A DNA stretch of 64,000 nucleotides from Streptomyces bauhiniae. GTDB taxonomy: Bacteria; Actinomycetota; Actinomycetes; Streptomycetales; Streptomycetaceae. The translations under genes were made by a program, and so were the position numbers. Below, piece by piece: positions 45,630-56,771 of this stretch (positions within the stretch are counted from its first letter, which is position 1; every line of letters starts with the position of its first letter). Location: the NCBI RefSeq assembly GCF_004784475.1, contig NZ_SRRT01000004.1:310001-374000 (forward strand). Direction: 5' to 3'. The notes beneath the pieces were generated by a model, which searched no databases, was not told the origin of the DNA, and saw only the letters and a list, made by a program, of their open reading frames with translations.

Positions 45630-46541
45630 CTACCCCTCGTCCTTCAGCTCCGTGACCCGCTCCAGCATGATCGGCTCCCACGCCCGGAGCAGGGCCGCGT
45701 GCAGGGGGCCCGCCGCCGGGGTGTCCAGGTGCTCGGTGAGCGCGATCATCGTGTCGCAGCGGGCCAGCCAGAGGCCGCGCAGGCAGGGGCGGGGGCCGTA
45801 TCCGGCGAGGGTGGCGGCGCGGACGGCGGCGGGGGCGCCGACCGAGGTGGCGAGGGCGGCGATGTCCTCGGCGGGGTCGCCCAGGGCCGCGCGGGTCCAG
45901 TCGAGGACCGCGCGGACCCGGCCGTCGACGCTGATCAGCACGTGCTCGTCGGTGAGCCGGTGGTGGGTGAGGACGGCCGAGCCGGCCTGCGCGGCGAGCT
46001 GCGCTGCCCCGGACGGCGTGAGCTGGCGCAGCCGCCCCGCGTCGAACTCGTCGGCGGCGGCGAGCCGTTCGGCCGCGTGGGCGGCGATACGGCGCAGCGC
46101 CCCCAGCGAGCGCGGGGCCACGCGCGGCACCCCCAGCGTCTCGGCCTGCCGGACCGGAACCGCACGCAGCCCGGTGAACAGCCCCGCGAGGTCGGCCTCG
46201 CCGAGCGCGGACACCTCGTGCCCGCCGCCGTAGTCGCCCGGCAGCCGGGCGTCGAGCGTGCAGGCGAGACCGGGCGTCCAGTCGCCGTGCGCCACCCCGG
46301 AGGGGACGACGACGGGTACGTGCGGCCGCACCAGATCCCTCAGCCGCGTCTCCCGCCGCAGCCGGACGGACGCCTCCCGGTCGGGCGCGAGCCGCAGCAC
46401 GTACCGGCTCCCGACCCACCAGGTGTACGGGTGCTCCGGCGCGACGGGCCGTACCTCGGGTCCCTGGGCCGGACCGCTCTTGAGCAGCGAGCGAACCAGT
46501 GCGCGCACGGTGTCCGGGGTGGGGGTCGGTGGCCGGGTCAT
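45630..46541 (-). CDS. APH-family phosphotransferase
   Basis: 303 residues from MTRPPTPTPDTV; an upstream extension has no similarity. The kinase-like fold shows YVLRLAPDREASVRLRRETRLRDLV and the metal-binding VLDWTRAALGDPAEDIAAL. The catalytic loop reads LTDEHVLISVDG, with Asp-Glu-His in place of the usual HGD-xxxxN, so it is weakened or altered. Many Streptomyces carry such proteins without a known drug target. It is transcribed with the M24 peptidase upstream; 43 bases separate them. Confidence 0.82.
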   Translation of the reverse strand: MTRPPTPTPDTVRALVRSLLKSGPAQGPEVRPVAPEHPYTWWVGSRYVLRLAPDREASVRLRRETRLRDLVRPHVPVVVPSGVAHGDWTPGLACTLDARLPGDYGGGHEVSALGEADLAGLFTGLRAVPVRQAETLGVPRVAPRSLGALRRIAAHAAERLAAADEFDAGRLRQLTPSGAAQLAAQAGSAVLTHHRLTDEHVLISVDGRVRAVLDWTRAALGDPAEDIAALATSVGAPAAVRAATLAGYGPRPCLRGLWLARCDTMIALTEHLDTPAAGPLHAALLRAWEPIMLERVTELKDEG

Positions 46542-46584
46542 GGGTCGTGTCTCGCCGTTCCGGAAGGTCGTCGCGGAGCTGTTC

Positions 46585-47709
46585 TCAGTCCACCACGACC
46601 ATCTCACGGGTGGTGTCGTTCAGGCGGCGTCCGCCGTCCTCCGTCACCGTCACGATGTCCTCGATCCGGACCCCGAACCGGCCGGGCAGGTAGATGCCGG
46701 GCTCGATCGAGAAGCACATGCCCGGCACGAGCGGCTGCTCCTCGCCCTCGATCATGTAGGGCGGCTCGTGCGTGGTGACCCCGATGCCGTGCCCGGCGCG
46801 GTGGATGAAGTAGGGCCCGTACCCCGCGTCCTCGATCACCGCGCGGGCGGCACGGTCGACGTCCTGGCAGGTGGCGCCCGGCCGGACCGCCCGGAACCCG
46901 GCCTCCTGCGCGGCCCGCACCACGTCGTGCACCCGGCGCTCCTCCTCGGTCGGCTCGCCCACGTGGACCGTGCGCGTGGTGTCGGAGCCGTAGCCGTCCT
47001 TGAGCCCGCCGAAGTCGAGCACGACCATGTCACCCCGCTGGATGACCCGCTCACCCACCTCGTGGTGCGGGTTGGCGCCGTTGGGCCCGGAGCCGACGAT
47101 GGTGAAGTCCACCTGGGAGTGGCCGAAGCGGCGCAGCAGATCGGCGAGGTCGCGCCCCACCTCGTCCTCGCGGCGCCCGGCGAAGGGCAGCTTGCGGATC
47201 TCCTCGAAGGCGGCGTCGGCCGCGGCCCCGGCGGCGGCCAGCAACTCCAGTTCGGCCGCGTCCTTGACGGCACGCAGCATGGGCAGCGCGTCGGTGAGCG
47301 CGGAACACCTGAGATCCGGCAGGGCCCGCTGGAGGGCGAGCAGATGCAGCGCCCACGCGTTGTCGCTGACGCCGACGCCGCTCCTGGGGTCGAGCAGCTC
47401 GGCGGTGAGGGAGTGCGGGTCCTCGCCGTCGGTCCACTTCAGCAGGGTGAGCGCGGGGGCGCCCAGAGCCCGCTCGGCGTCGGGGGCCTCCAGCGCGGGC
47501 ACCACGAGCACGGGCTCGCGGCCGGGCACGAGGACCAGCAGGGTGAGCCGCTCGGTGACGGGAGGCGCGTACCCGGTGAGCCAGACCAGGTCCGGTCCCG
47601 GCGCCACGAGCAGTCCCCCGAGCCCCGCCTCGGCGGCGGCGCCGGTCGCGCGCGCCATCCGGGCGCGGTAGTCCTCGGCGGTGAAGATCGCGGGCGTGCT
47701 GCCGGTCAT
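46585..47709 (-). CDS. M24-family Xaa-Pro aminopeptidase
   Basis: 374 residues. A creatinase-like N-terminal domain (to about 170) and the pita-bread catalytic domain. The five metal ligands are visible in order: Asp in VVLDFGG, Asp in GSDTTRT, His in RAGHGIG, Glu in SIEPGIY and Glu in RIEDIV. It removes an N-terminal residue preceding proline, or acts as a prolidase on dipeptides. Cytoplasmic, no signal peptide. It is followed closely by the APH-like gene. Confidence 0.93.
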   Translation of the reverse strand: MTGSTPAIFTAEDYRARMARATGAAAEAGLGGLLVAPGPDLVWLTGYAPPVTERLTLLVLVPGREPVLVVPALEAPDAERALGAPALTLLKWTDGEDPHSLTAELLDPRSGVGVSDNAWALHLLALQRALPDLRCSALTDALPMLRAVKDAAELELLAAAGAAADAAFEEIRKLPFAGRREDEVGRDLADLLRRFGHSQVDFTIVGSGPNGANPHHEVGERVIQRGDMVVLDFGGLKDGYGSDTTRTVHVGEPTEEERRVHDVVRAAQEAGFRAVRPGATCQDVDRAARAVIEDAGYGPYFIHRAGHGIGVTTHEPPYMIEGEEQPLVPGMCFSIEPGIYLPGRFGVRIEDIVTVTEDGGRRLNDTTREMVVVD

Positions 47710-47817
47710 CCGGGCCTCCGGGTGGGGTCGTGGCGGCGGGGCGTACGGCCATCATGACGCGCGGGACATACGGCGACCACCGGGTTTGCGGTGGCCGCCG
47801 AGGATGCGGGGGTGCCG

Positions 47818-49986
<2,169 letters not shown>

Positions 49987-50076
49987 CTACCCGCCGGGCA
50001 AATGGGTCATCCGCCGCGACGGGGATGATCACACCATCGCGTGAACCAGTACCGAAACCGGGAACTCGCGCCGCCC

Positions 50077-50105
50077 GGTGTGGCGTTGACCGTCACAGCC
50101 ACACC
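50077..50105. promoter_or_regulatory. 8-bp inverted repeat between geoA and the P450 pseudogene
   Basis: GGTGTGGC and GCCACACC, perfect, separated by 13 bases, 100 bases upstream of the geoA ATG and 109 before the pseudogene ATG. Centre-to-centre spacing of about two helical turns fits a dimeric regulator. No known consensus is matched. Confidence 0.45.
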
Positions 50106-50213
50106 CCTGTCCATGGCCCGTTTTCCGGCCCCGCCGACGACATCCGGTCAGCCCGGCACCGGAGGCCGTCCCTCCCCTTGCCCGGCCCCCGGGCCGGGGC
50201 CACGGTATGGGCC

Positions 50214-51030
50214 ATGATCCCCACCCCGCCTCCCCGGCACCGATTACCGCACGCACCCGCCCCGGTGTCCTGGCAGGACGAGCCCCACACGCCGGACCGC
50301 CCGCCCGGCCCCGGCTACTGGGCGGTGACCCGGCACGCCGACGTCCTCCGCGTGCTCCAGGACCCGGCGACGTACTCCTCCCTCCCCGGACCCGGCGAAG
50401 TCCCGCTCCTGAGACGGTTGCTGTCGCACCAGGACCCGCCCCAGCACACCCGCCGCAGAGACCACGCGGCCCGCGCGCTCACCCCCGAGCGCGTCCAGCG
50501 CTTCACGGAGACCGCCCGCGAGCGCGCCCGCACCCTGCTCACCCGAGCCCTGGACACGGCCCGCGCCACCGACCGGGTCCTCGACCTCGCCACCGCCGTG
50601 TCCGACCCGTACACCGCGCTCAACCTGGCCGACCTGCTGGGCATCCCGCACGCCGACCGGCGCCGCCTGCCCGGCTGGACCGGGCCGCACGCACTGGACG
50701 ACATGGCCGGCTACGCCCCCCACCTCATCACCCACCGCCGCCGCTACCCGGACGACGACCTCACCACGGTGCTGGCCCACAACGCCCAACTCACCTCCGG
50801 CGAGCTGGAGATGCTGGTCCCCCTCCTCCTCACCACCGGCCTCGCCCCCATGCGCGACGCGGCGGCGGGCGGACTCGCGCTGCTGGCCCAGCTTCGCCCG
50901 GCTGCAATTGCGCGTCCTCTATGAGGAGGTGCTGCGCGCCCTGCCGGAGCTGCGGCTCGCCGGGCCGGTGCAGGCGTCCGGCTCCGGCGTCACCAACGGG
51001 GTCGCGTCACTGCCCGTCCGGGCCGGTTGA
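50214..51030 (+). pseudogene. Cytochrome P450 with large internal deletion and frameshift
   Basis: Residues 1-230 read as a P450 N-terminal half (GYWAVTRHADVLRVLQDPATYSSLP, HTRRRDHAARALTPERVQRF, LNLADLLGIPHADR) up to the start of the I helix (LLTTGLAPMRDAAAGG). At about 50895 the sequence jumps to a typical P450 C-terminus in another frame (ARLQLRVLYEEVLRALPELRLAGPV, then NGVASLPVRAG). The segment with the K-helix ExxR and the heme-cysteine loop, roughly 120 or more residues, is missing, and the open frame stops at 50922. It cannot bind heme. Its end overlaps the convergent DUF89 gene. Confidence 0.85.
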
Positions 51031-52209
51031 CGGGTTGACCTGGATCAGGGCGTGGGTGCCGCTGGTGAGCCACTTCCTGCCCTCCGCCTTGTCCAGCGCG
51101 GCCTCGGTGGACGCGGAGAGCCCGGTGATGACCTCGGACTTGAGGGTGCGCAGCGCGGCCACCGGGCCGGGGAAGTAGGCGGTCACCTCGGCGAAGGGCG
51201 TGGTGGCGGGCCAGTACCGGTCTCCCACCAGGCGGCGGTAGTTGAGGTCGCCCTTGAACAGGGTGAGGCCGGCCGCCGCGAAGTCGGCGCGGAGGTCGTC
51301 CGGCATGTCGGCGTAGGGCAGCGGCGAGCAGGAGAAGGGGTGGGCGCGCAGCACGAGACGCCCGTCGCCCAGGGCCGACCAGAGCGTGTCGCCGTACTCC
51401 CCCGCCAGACCGCCCGCCGAGCGCAGCCGGTGCAGTGCGTCGAGCACGTCGGCGGTGGTGGCGTCGGAGACGTAGTACGGGGTCGGCTTGAGGTGCAGGA
51501 CCGCGCGGCCGATGCGGGGCTCGGTGAGGAGCGCGGCGATGAGCAGCAGGTCGGGGACGAGTTCGCGGCCGGCGTTGTCCGCGACCAGGCAGAGGGTGCC
51601 GGTGCCGCCGGGCGGGAGCAGCGACCAGAGGAGGTCGCTGTCGTCGGCGACCAGGCCGGGGGCCGCTTCGCGCCGCTCGCCGCCCTCCGAGGACAGCCGG
51701 AAGCTGAGGTCGGCTCGGTTGCCCCACAAAGAGCCGCTCAGCAGGGCGCAATTGCGTTCGTCGGCCGGGCTGTCCCGGAGTTCATCGAGCGCGGACAGCT
51801 CGGCGTCGGTCTCGGCGGAGTGGAGTTCGCCGGTCTTGGAGGGGCGGAACGGGTCGATGCCGCGCCAGGCGCCGGGGCCGAACCAGCCCACGGCGCCGAG
51901 CAGGCGGCGGTAGAAGTAGCTCTCGGCCCACAGCCACGGCACGTCGAACCAAGATTGGCCCGCGTAGGTGTCCATGCCCCAGCTCTGCCAGCGCGCGCGG
52001 TCGGGGGCGTCGGCGGGGAGGGGCTCGATGACGCCCTCGGTGCAGTTCTTCAGCAGGGCGTCCAGGGCGCGTTGCTGCGGGGGCTCGTAGGGGAGGCCCT
52101 CGCGCACCTGGCGGATGATCGCGGGGTGCCGTTCGGCCAGTGTGCGGTGCGGGAAGGAGCCGGGTTCGTCGGCGCGGATGACGGGCGCGGTGGGGGCGGC
52201 GTCGGACAT
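51007..52209 (-). CDS. DUF89 damage-control phosphatase, ARMT1-like
   Basis: 400 residues. Matches the DUF89/ARMT1 family: LKNCTEGVIEPL and WAESYFYRRLL near the N-terminus, then the metal-binding Asn/Asp motif LVADNAGRELVPDLLLIAALL and the conserved FKGDLNYRRLVGDRYWPATTPF, ending with RTLKSEVITGL. Family members are metal-dependent phosphatases that dispose of reactive sugar phosphates such as fructose-1-phosphate; the human relative was also reported as a protein carboxyl methyltransferase. The enzyme here is unlinked to a pathway. Confidence 0.9.
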   Translation of the reverse strand: MSDAAPTAPVIRADEPGSFPHRTLAERHPAIIRQVREGLPYEPPQQRALDALLKNCTEGVIEPLPADAPDRARWQSWGMDTYAGQSWFDVPWLWAESYFYRRLLGAVGWFGPGAWRGIDPFRPSKTGELHSAETDAELSALDELRDSPADERNCALLSGSLWGNRADLSFRLSSEGGERREAAPGLVADDSDLLWSLLPPGGTGTLCLVADNAGRELVPDLLLIAALLTEPRIGRAVLHLKPTPYYVSDATTADVLDALHRLRSAGGLAGEYGDTLWSALGDGRLVLRAHPFSCSPLPYADMPDDLRADFAAAGLTLFKGDLNYRRLVGDRYWPATTPFAEVTAYFPGPVAALRTLKSEVITGLSASTEAALDKAEGRKWLTSGTHALIQVNPSTGPDGQ

Positions 52210-52230
52210 GCCGTCACCGTACCCCGCAGG

Positions 52231-52878
52231 TCAGCCGGTCCTGGCTTCCCGCTCCAGTTGCGCGGCGAGGGCGAGGTAGCGGGGGCGGCGGTGCACCGGG
52301 ACCAGGCTGCGGAGCATCAGGTACCACATCTCGGCGACCCTGCGGGGCAGCCGCGCGGGCGGTTCCAGGGTGCGCCCGGCGACCCGCGTGCCGACGAAGA
52401 AACAGACCAGGGAGTGGGCGACGATCCCGGCGTCCAGTTCGGCGTGCACATCGCAGTCCCGGACCGCGCCGTGCAGCTTGCGGGAGGCGAACTCCAGCCA
52501 CTCGGTGAAGGGGTGCCGCAGCGGTGGCCGCATGGGCAGGTTGGTGGTGACCAGGCGGAGTCCGGCGCGGGGCACCGGGTCGTGCACGGCGAGACGGGCG
52601 AGGGCGAACGTGGCGCGCATCAGCGCCTCCAGCGAGGAGCAGCCCCGGCCCTCGACCTCGGCCACCACCTGCCGGGCGGCCGCCGACTGGAGTTCGAGGA
52701 TGGCGTGCGCCAGGTCCTCCTTGGCGGCGAAGTGGAAGTACAGGGCGCCCTTGGTGACGTTCGCATGTCCGACGATGTCGCTCAGACTGGTGGATTCATA
52801 CCCTTGCCGGTCGAACAGGTCGGCCGCGGCCGTGATGATCGTCGTCCGGGTCTGTTCAGCGCGCAACTGCCTCGCCAT
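52231..52878 (-). CDS. TetR-family regulator, gamma-butyrolactone-receptor-like
   Basis: 215 residues from the ATG with GGAGAGGGG; the upstream extension is not conserved. The helix-turn-helix (TIITAAADLFDRQGYESTSLSDIVGHANVTKGALYFHFAAKEDLAHAIL) is nearly identical to the ArpA/ScbR class that binds gamma-butyrolactone autoregulators. The ligand domain includes RAGLRLVTTN and the expected Trp (FTEWLEF). No AfsA-type synthase is in the window, so it may be a pseudo-receptor or respond to a signal made elsewhere. A TATCGT box and an AACAAACCGCG stretch upstream may hold its promoter and operator. Confidence 0.85.
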   Translation of the reverse strand: MARQLRAEQTRTTIITAAADLFDRQGYESTSLSDIVGHANVTKGALYFHFAAKEDLAHAILELQSAAARQVVAEVEGRGCSSLEALMRATFALARLAVHDPVPRAGLRLVTTNLPMRPPLRHPFTEWLEFASRKLHGAVRDCDVHAELDAGIVAHSLVCFFVGTRVAGRTLEPPARLPRRVAEMWYLMLRSLVPVHRRPRYLALAAQLEREARTG

Positions 52879-53237
52879 CGGCCGACCCCTCTCCTGCACG
52901 AACGGGACACGCGGTTTGTTTTGACCCCTCGCATACGATAACTCACGGAGCCGCAACGGGAGTCACGCGGGACGCACCGAGATTCCGTGCTCTTCCACAC
53001 TTCCTCCCCTGCTCGACCGGGGTGAACTGGGCCTTCCGCTCTTATCCGGCTCCGGGGGCTTCCGGGTGCCCTGCGTCGCTTACGCGAAGATTCCCGGACG
53101 GTGAGAGGCGCGGCAAAAACAGCCGATGCGGTCTGTGAATTGACTTCTTCGGTCAATCGAGGGCGTGAACACCCCAGTGCCGTCACCCGTATTGGGGACG
53201 TAGACCCCATCACCGCCCCGCCGAGGAGACGTCCCGG
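52879..53237. other. 359-base divergent region between the TetR gene and the LPMO gene
   Basis: No gene seen. The left part, 52905-52945, is AT-richer and contains ACACGCGGTTTGTTTTGACC and CATACGATAACTC; it likely carries the TetR promoter and autoregulatory site. The right part has the inverted repeat at 53139-53157, and a partial palindrome GGGGACGTAGACCCC at about 53196. Confidence 0.5.
53139..53157. promoter_or_regulatory. Inverted repeat upstream of the LPMO gene
   Basis: ATTGAC-TTCTTCG-GTCAAT, perfect 6-bp arms with a 7-base spacer, 80 bases before the LPMO ATG. It overlaps a TTGACT that could be a -35 box, so a repressor bound here would block transcription. Not a match to a consensus I know. 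Confidence 0.45.
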
Positions 53238-54182
53238 ATGACTCGGATGACCGCCCGCCTGAGCACTCTGGCGGCCGCCGCCGCGACCCCGCTCCTGCTG
53301 CTGCCGTGGACGGCGGGCCCGGCCCGGGCGCACGGCGCCCCCACCGATCCGGTCAGCCGGGTCTACGCCTGCTCGCCCCAGGGCGGCAGCGCCAACGGGT
53401 CGGCCGCCTGCCGGGCCGCGATCGCGGCGAACGGCGCCCCCTTCACGGCGTGGGACAACCTGCGGGTGCCCGGCGTCAACGGCCGGGACCGGCAGGTGAT
53501 TCCGGACGGCAAGCTGTGCAGCGGGAACCTCCCCGCCTACCGGGGCCTCGACCTGGCCCGCACCGACTGGCCCTCGACCCGACTGACTCCGGGCGCCCGG
53601 ATGACCCTGACGTACGCCTCCACGATCGCCCACGAGGGCTCGTTCCGGCTGTACTTGACCAAGCCCGGCTACGACCCGGCGAAGCCGCTGAAGTGGTCCG
53701 ACCTGCCGGACCGCCCGTTCGCCGAGTTCAAGAACCCGCCGCTGAGCAACGGGGCGTACCACCTTACGGCGACGCTGCCCTCTGACCGGACGGGGCGTCA
53801 GATGCTGTACACGATCTGGCAGAACACCAGCACGCCGGACACCTACTACTCGTGCTCCGACGTGGTGCTGGCGAAGAAGAGCACGGCTTCGGGCGGTGGT
53901 TCGGCCGCCACCCGGCCTGCGGCCACCAAGAAGCCGGCCTCCAAGGCGACGCCGTCCCCGCACGCCTCGCACTCCGCGTCCGCCTCACCCTCGGCAGAGG
54001 CGTCAACTCCCGTGCCGCGCAAGGATTCCTCGTACGCCGCCGTGCCGGACGACGGCAAGCCGGTGGCCGAGGCGACCCGTGCGAAGTCGGGCCCCTCGGC
54101 TCCGTTGCTGGCGGGCGGTGCGGCCGCGGTGCTGGTGGTCACCGCGGCCGCCGCCCTCGTCCCGCGCCTGCGCCGGCGCTGA
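53238..54182 (+). CDS. AA10 lytic polysaccharide monooxygenase with C-terminal membrane anchor
   Basis: 314 residues, GAGGAG nine bases upstream. A 31-residue signal peptide ends ARA, leaving His32 as the mature N-terminus; with His132 (IAHEGSF) it forms the copper histidine brace. YYSCSDVVL completes the AA10 domain (to about 213). It oxidatively cleaves chitin or cellulose; DPVSRVYACSPQG resembles the chitin-type group. A Pro/Ala/Ser/Thr linker (about 215-285) leads to a hydrophobic helix (LLAGGAAAVLVVTAAAALV) and RLRRR, so the enzyme stays on the cell surface instead of being released. Confidence 0.92.
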   Translation: MTRMTARLSTLAAAAATPLLLLPWTAGPARAHGAPTDPVSRVYACSPQGGSANGSAACRAAIAANGAPFTAWDNLRVPGVNGRDRQVIPDGKLCSGNLPAYRGLDLARTDWPSTRLTPGARMTLTYASTIAHEGSFRLYLTKPGYDPAKPLKWSDLPDRPFAEFKNPPLSNGAYHLTATLPSDRTGRQMLYTIWQNTSTPDTYYSCSDVVLAKKSTASGGGSAATRPAATKKPASKATPSPHASHSASASPSAEASTPVPRKDSSYAAVPDDGKPVAEATRAKSGPSAPLLAGGAAAVLVVTAAAALVPRLRRR

Positions 54183-54200
54183 ACGAGGCTTCTCGAAGGG

Positions 54201-55281
<1,081 letters not shown>

Positions 55282-55938
55282 ATGGCCTCGTCCCCGGACC
55301 TCTCGTCCACCGACCCCACCCCCGCGCCCGAACCGGCCGGCGGCGTACGGCGCGGGCGCGTCCGGTACCGCCGGGCCGCCGTACTGGCGATCCCCGCCAC
55401 CCTCGTCGCGGCCGGGCTGGCGATCCTGACCGCCCAGGGCGCGCTGGGCGTGCAGTTCGCCATCTCCGGCATGCCGTTCACCGTCACGGCGACCGATCTG
55501 AACGGCACCGGCTTCGAGCAGTTCGGCGGCCTGGACAACATGGCCGACGGCAGCCCGAACGCGGGTGACACCGGCGGGCAGGTGCTCGTCGTCACCTCCG
55601 CGATCAAGAACGCCACCCTCACCAAGCTGTGCCAGAGCGTCGACCTGGGCGGCACCAACCTGCTGATCAAGGCGGGCCAGGGCGAGAAGAAGGTGACGGC
55701 GACCGATCTGACCACCGACTCCACCGAGCTGTCGGGCGACGCCGCCTTCGACAACATCGAGATCGGCAACGACGCCAGCACCCTGAACAAGGCCAACGCC
55801 AAGGGCCCGATCGGCGTCTTCTCCCAGCAGGCCGACACCGTGCACATCGCCAACCTGCGCCAGACCAACTACGCGACCACCGCGGGCGTGTTCAAGCTGC
55901 CCGGTCTGAAGCTGGGCTTCAGCGACTCGGGCTGCTGA
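55282..55938 (+). CDS. DUF6230 family exported protein
   Basis: 218 residues from the ATG with GGGAG upstream; an ATG 12 bases earlier is possible. A basic N-terminus (VRRGRVRYRR) and a hydrophobic helix (AAVLAIPATLVAAGLAILTAQGALG) form an uncleaved anchor or signal. The exported domain (QFAISGMPFTVTATDLNGTGFEQFGG, GLKLGFSDSGC) ends in a cysteine. The family, as I recall it, is usually followed by DUF6114, as here 4 bases later. The function is unknown; a surface or envelope role is inferred. Confidence 0.8.
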   Translation: MASSPDLSSTDPTPAPEPAGGVRRGRVRYRRAAVLAIPATLVAAGLAILTAQGALGVQFAISGMPFTVTATDLNGTGFEQFGGLDNMADGSPNAGDTGGQVLVVTSAIKNATLTKLCQSVDLGGTNLLIKAGQGEKKVTATDLTTDSTELSGDAAFDNIEIGNDASTLNKANAKGPIGVFSQQADTVHIANLRQTNYATTAGVFKLPGLKLGFSDSGC

Positions 55939-55942
55939 GCCG

Positions 55943-56356
55943 ATGGCGGAGCCTGGGCGCCGGACAGCGCGGGCGGCCTTCCGTGACTGGCGGGGGCGGC
56001 GGCCGTTCTGGGGCGGGCTGCTGCTCGCGCTGGGCGGGGCCGAGATCCTGCTCACCGAGAAGGCGTCGCTGAAGGTCGTCATGCACATCGGCATGCAGGG
56101 GCTCGCGGGCTATCTGCTGCCGGCCCTGATGCTGCTGCTCGGACTGCTGGTCCTCTTCAACCCGGCCCAGCGGCTGTTCTACTCGATCGTCGGCGTCCTG
56201 GTCTCGCTGGGCAGTTGGCTCACGTCCAACCTGGGCGGCTTCTTCATCGGCCTGCTGCTCGGCGTCGTCGGCAGTTGCCTCGCCTTCGGCTGGCTGCCCG
56301 ACCAGGAGGCCCGCGTGTCCCGACGGCAGCGGCGCCGGGAGCGCGTGGGCGCCTGA
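55943..56356 (+). CDS. DUF6114 family membrane protein
   Basis: 137 residues. Four hydrophobic helices (FWGGLLLALGGAEILLT, GLAGYLLPALMLLLGLLVLFN, LFYSIVGVLVSLGSWLTSN, GGFFIGLLLGVVGSCLAFGW), then a basic tail (RRQRRRERVG). It starts 4 bases after the DUF6230 stop, so the two are co-translated. Together they probably form a complex in the membrane. A strong terminator follows. Function unknown. Confidence 0.82.
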   Translation: MAEPGRRTARAAFRDWRGRRPFWGGLLLALGGAEILLTEKASLKVVMHIGMQGLAGYLLPALMLLLGLLVLFNPAQRLFYSIVGVLVSLGSWLTSNLGGFFIGLLLGVVGSCLAFGWLPDQEARVSRRQRRRERVGA

Positions 56357-56371
56357 CCACCGGTTTCCCCC

Positions 56372-56400
56372 GGACCCGGCGGCACCCTGCCGCCGGGTTC
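56372..56400 (+). terminator. Intrinsic terminator after the DUF6114 gene
   Basis: ACCCGGCGGCA-CCC-TGCCGCCGGGT, 11 perfect pairs plus two more at the base, followed by TCTCCCTCTTTC. This is the most canonical terminator in the window. Confidence 0.85.
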
Positions 56401-56446
56401 TCCCTCTTTCAGGTGATACGGGAACTTCTCCCCCGGCGTGCCGAGT

Positions 56447-56647
56447 TCAGCGAACAGCGGGGTCGGCCGGCGTGGGGGCGGCGGGGGCGGTGCTCTCGTC
56501 CTTCATCGCCTTCGCCTCGCTCTTGAGGATGCGCAGGGACCGGCCCAGCGAGCGAGCGGTGTCCGGCAGCTTCTTGGAGCCGAACAGCACGATGAAGACG
56601 ATCGCCACGACCAGCAGATGCCAGGGTTCCAGTCCGTTGCGGAGCAT
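56447..56647 (-). CDS. tatA: Twin-arginine translocase subunit TatA/E
   Basis: 66 residues from [14 protein letters not shown]; an earlier ATG lacks an SD, while GGGAGGGC fits this one. One N-terminal helix ([15 protein letters not shown]), the [14 protein letters not shown] amphipathic helix with the invariant Phe-Gly, and a charged/Ala-Pro tail. TatA forms the pore for folded exported proteins. No tatB or tatC lies nearby, so this is an extra, unlinked copy. It is divergent from the LCP gene. Confidence 0.92.
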   Translation of the reverse strand: MLRNGLEPWHLLVVAIVFIVLFGSKKLPDTARSLGRSLRILKSEAKAMKDESTAPAAPTPADPAVR

Positions 56648-56771
56648 GGCCGCCCTCCCTTTTCCCACGCGGTTCCTGACGGCCGGGGGCTCCCGCGCCT
56701 CCGGCCCGTTCAGGGATGATTGCTACATTGCGCAACTGTACAACCCAGGGAGAGGCACAAGAGGGCGGGCG

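Noticed and set aside
53190..53215. DasR-type (dre) site upstream of the LPMO gene
   Set aside because: Only the right half (TAGACC) agrees with the ACTGGTCTAGACCAGT consensus; the left half does not.
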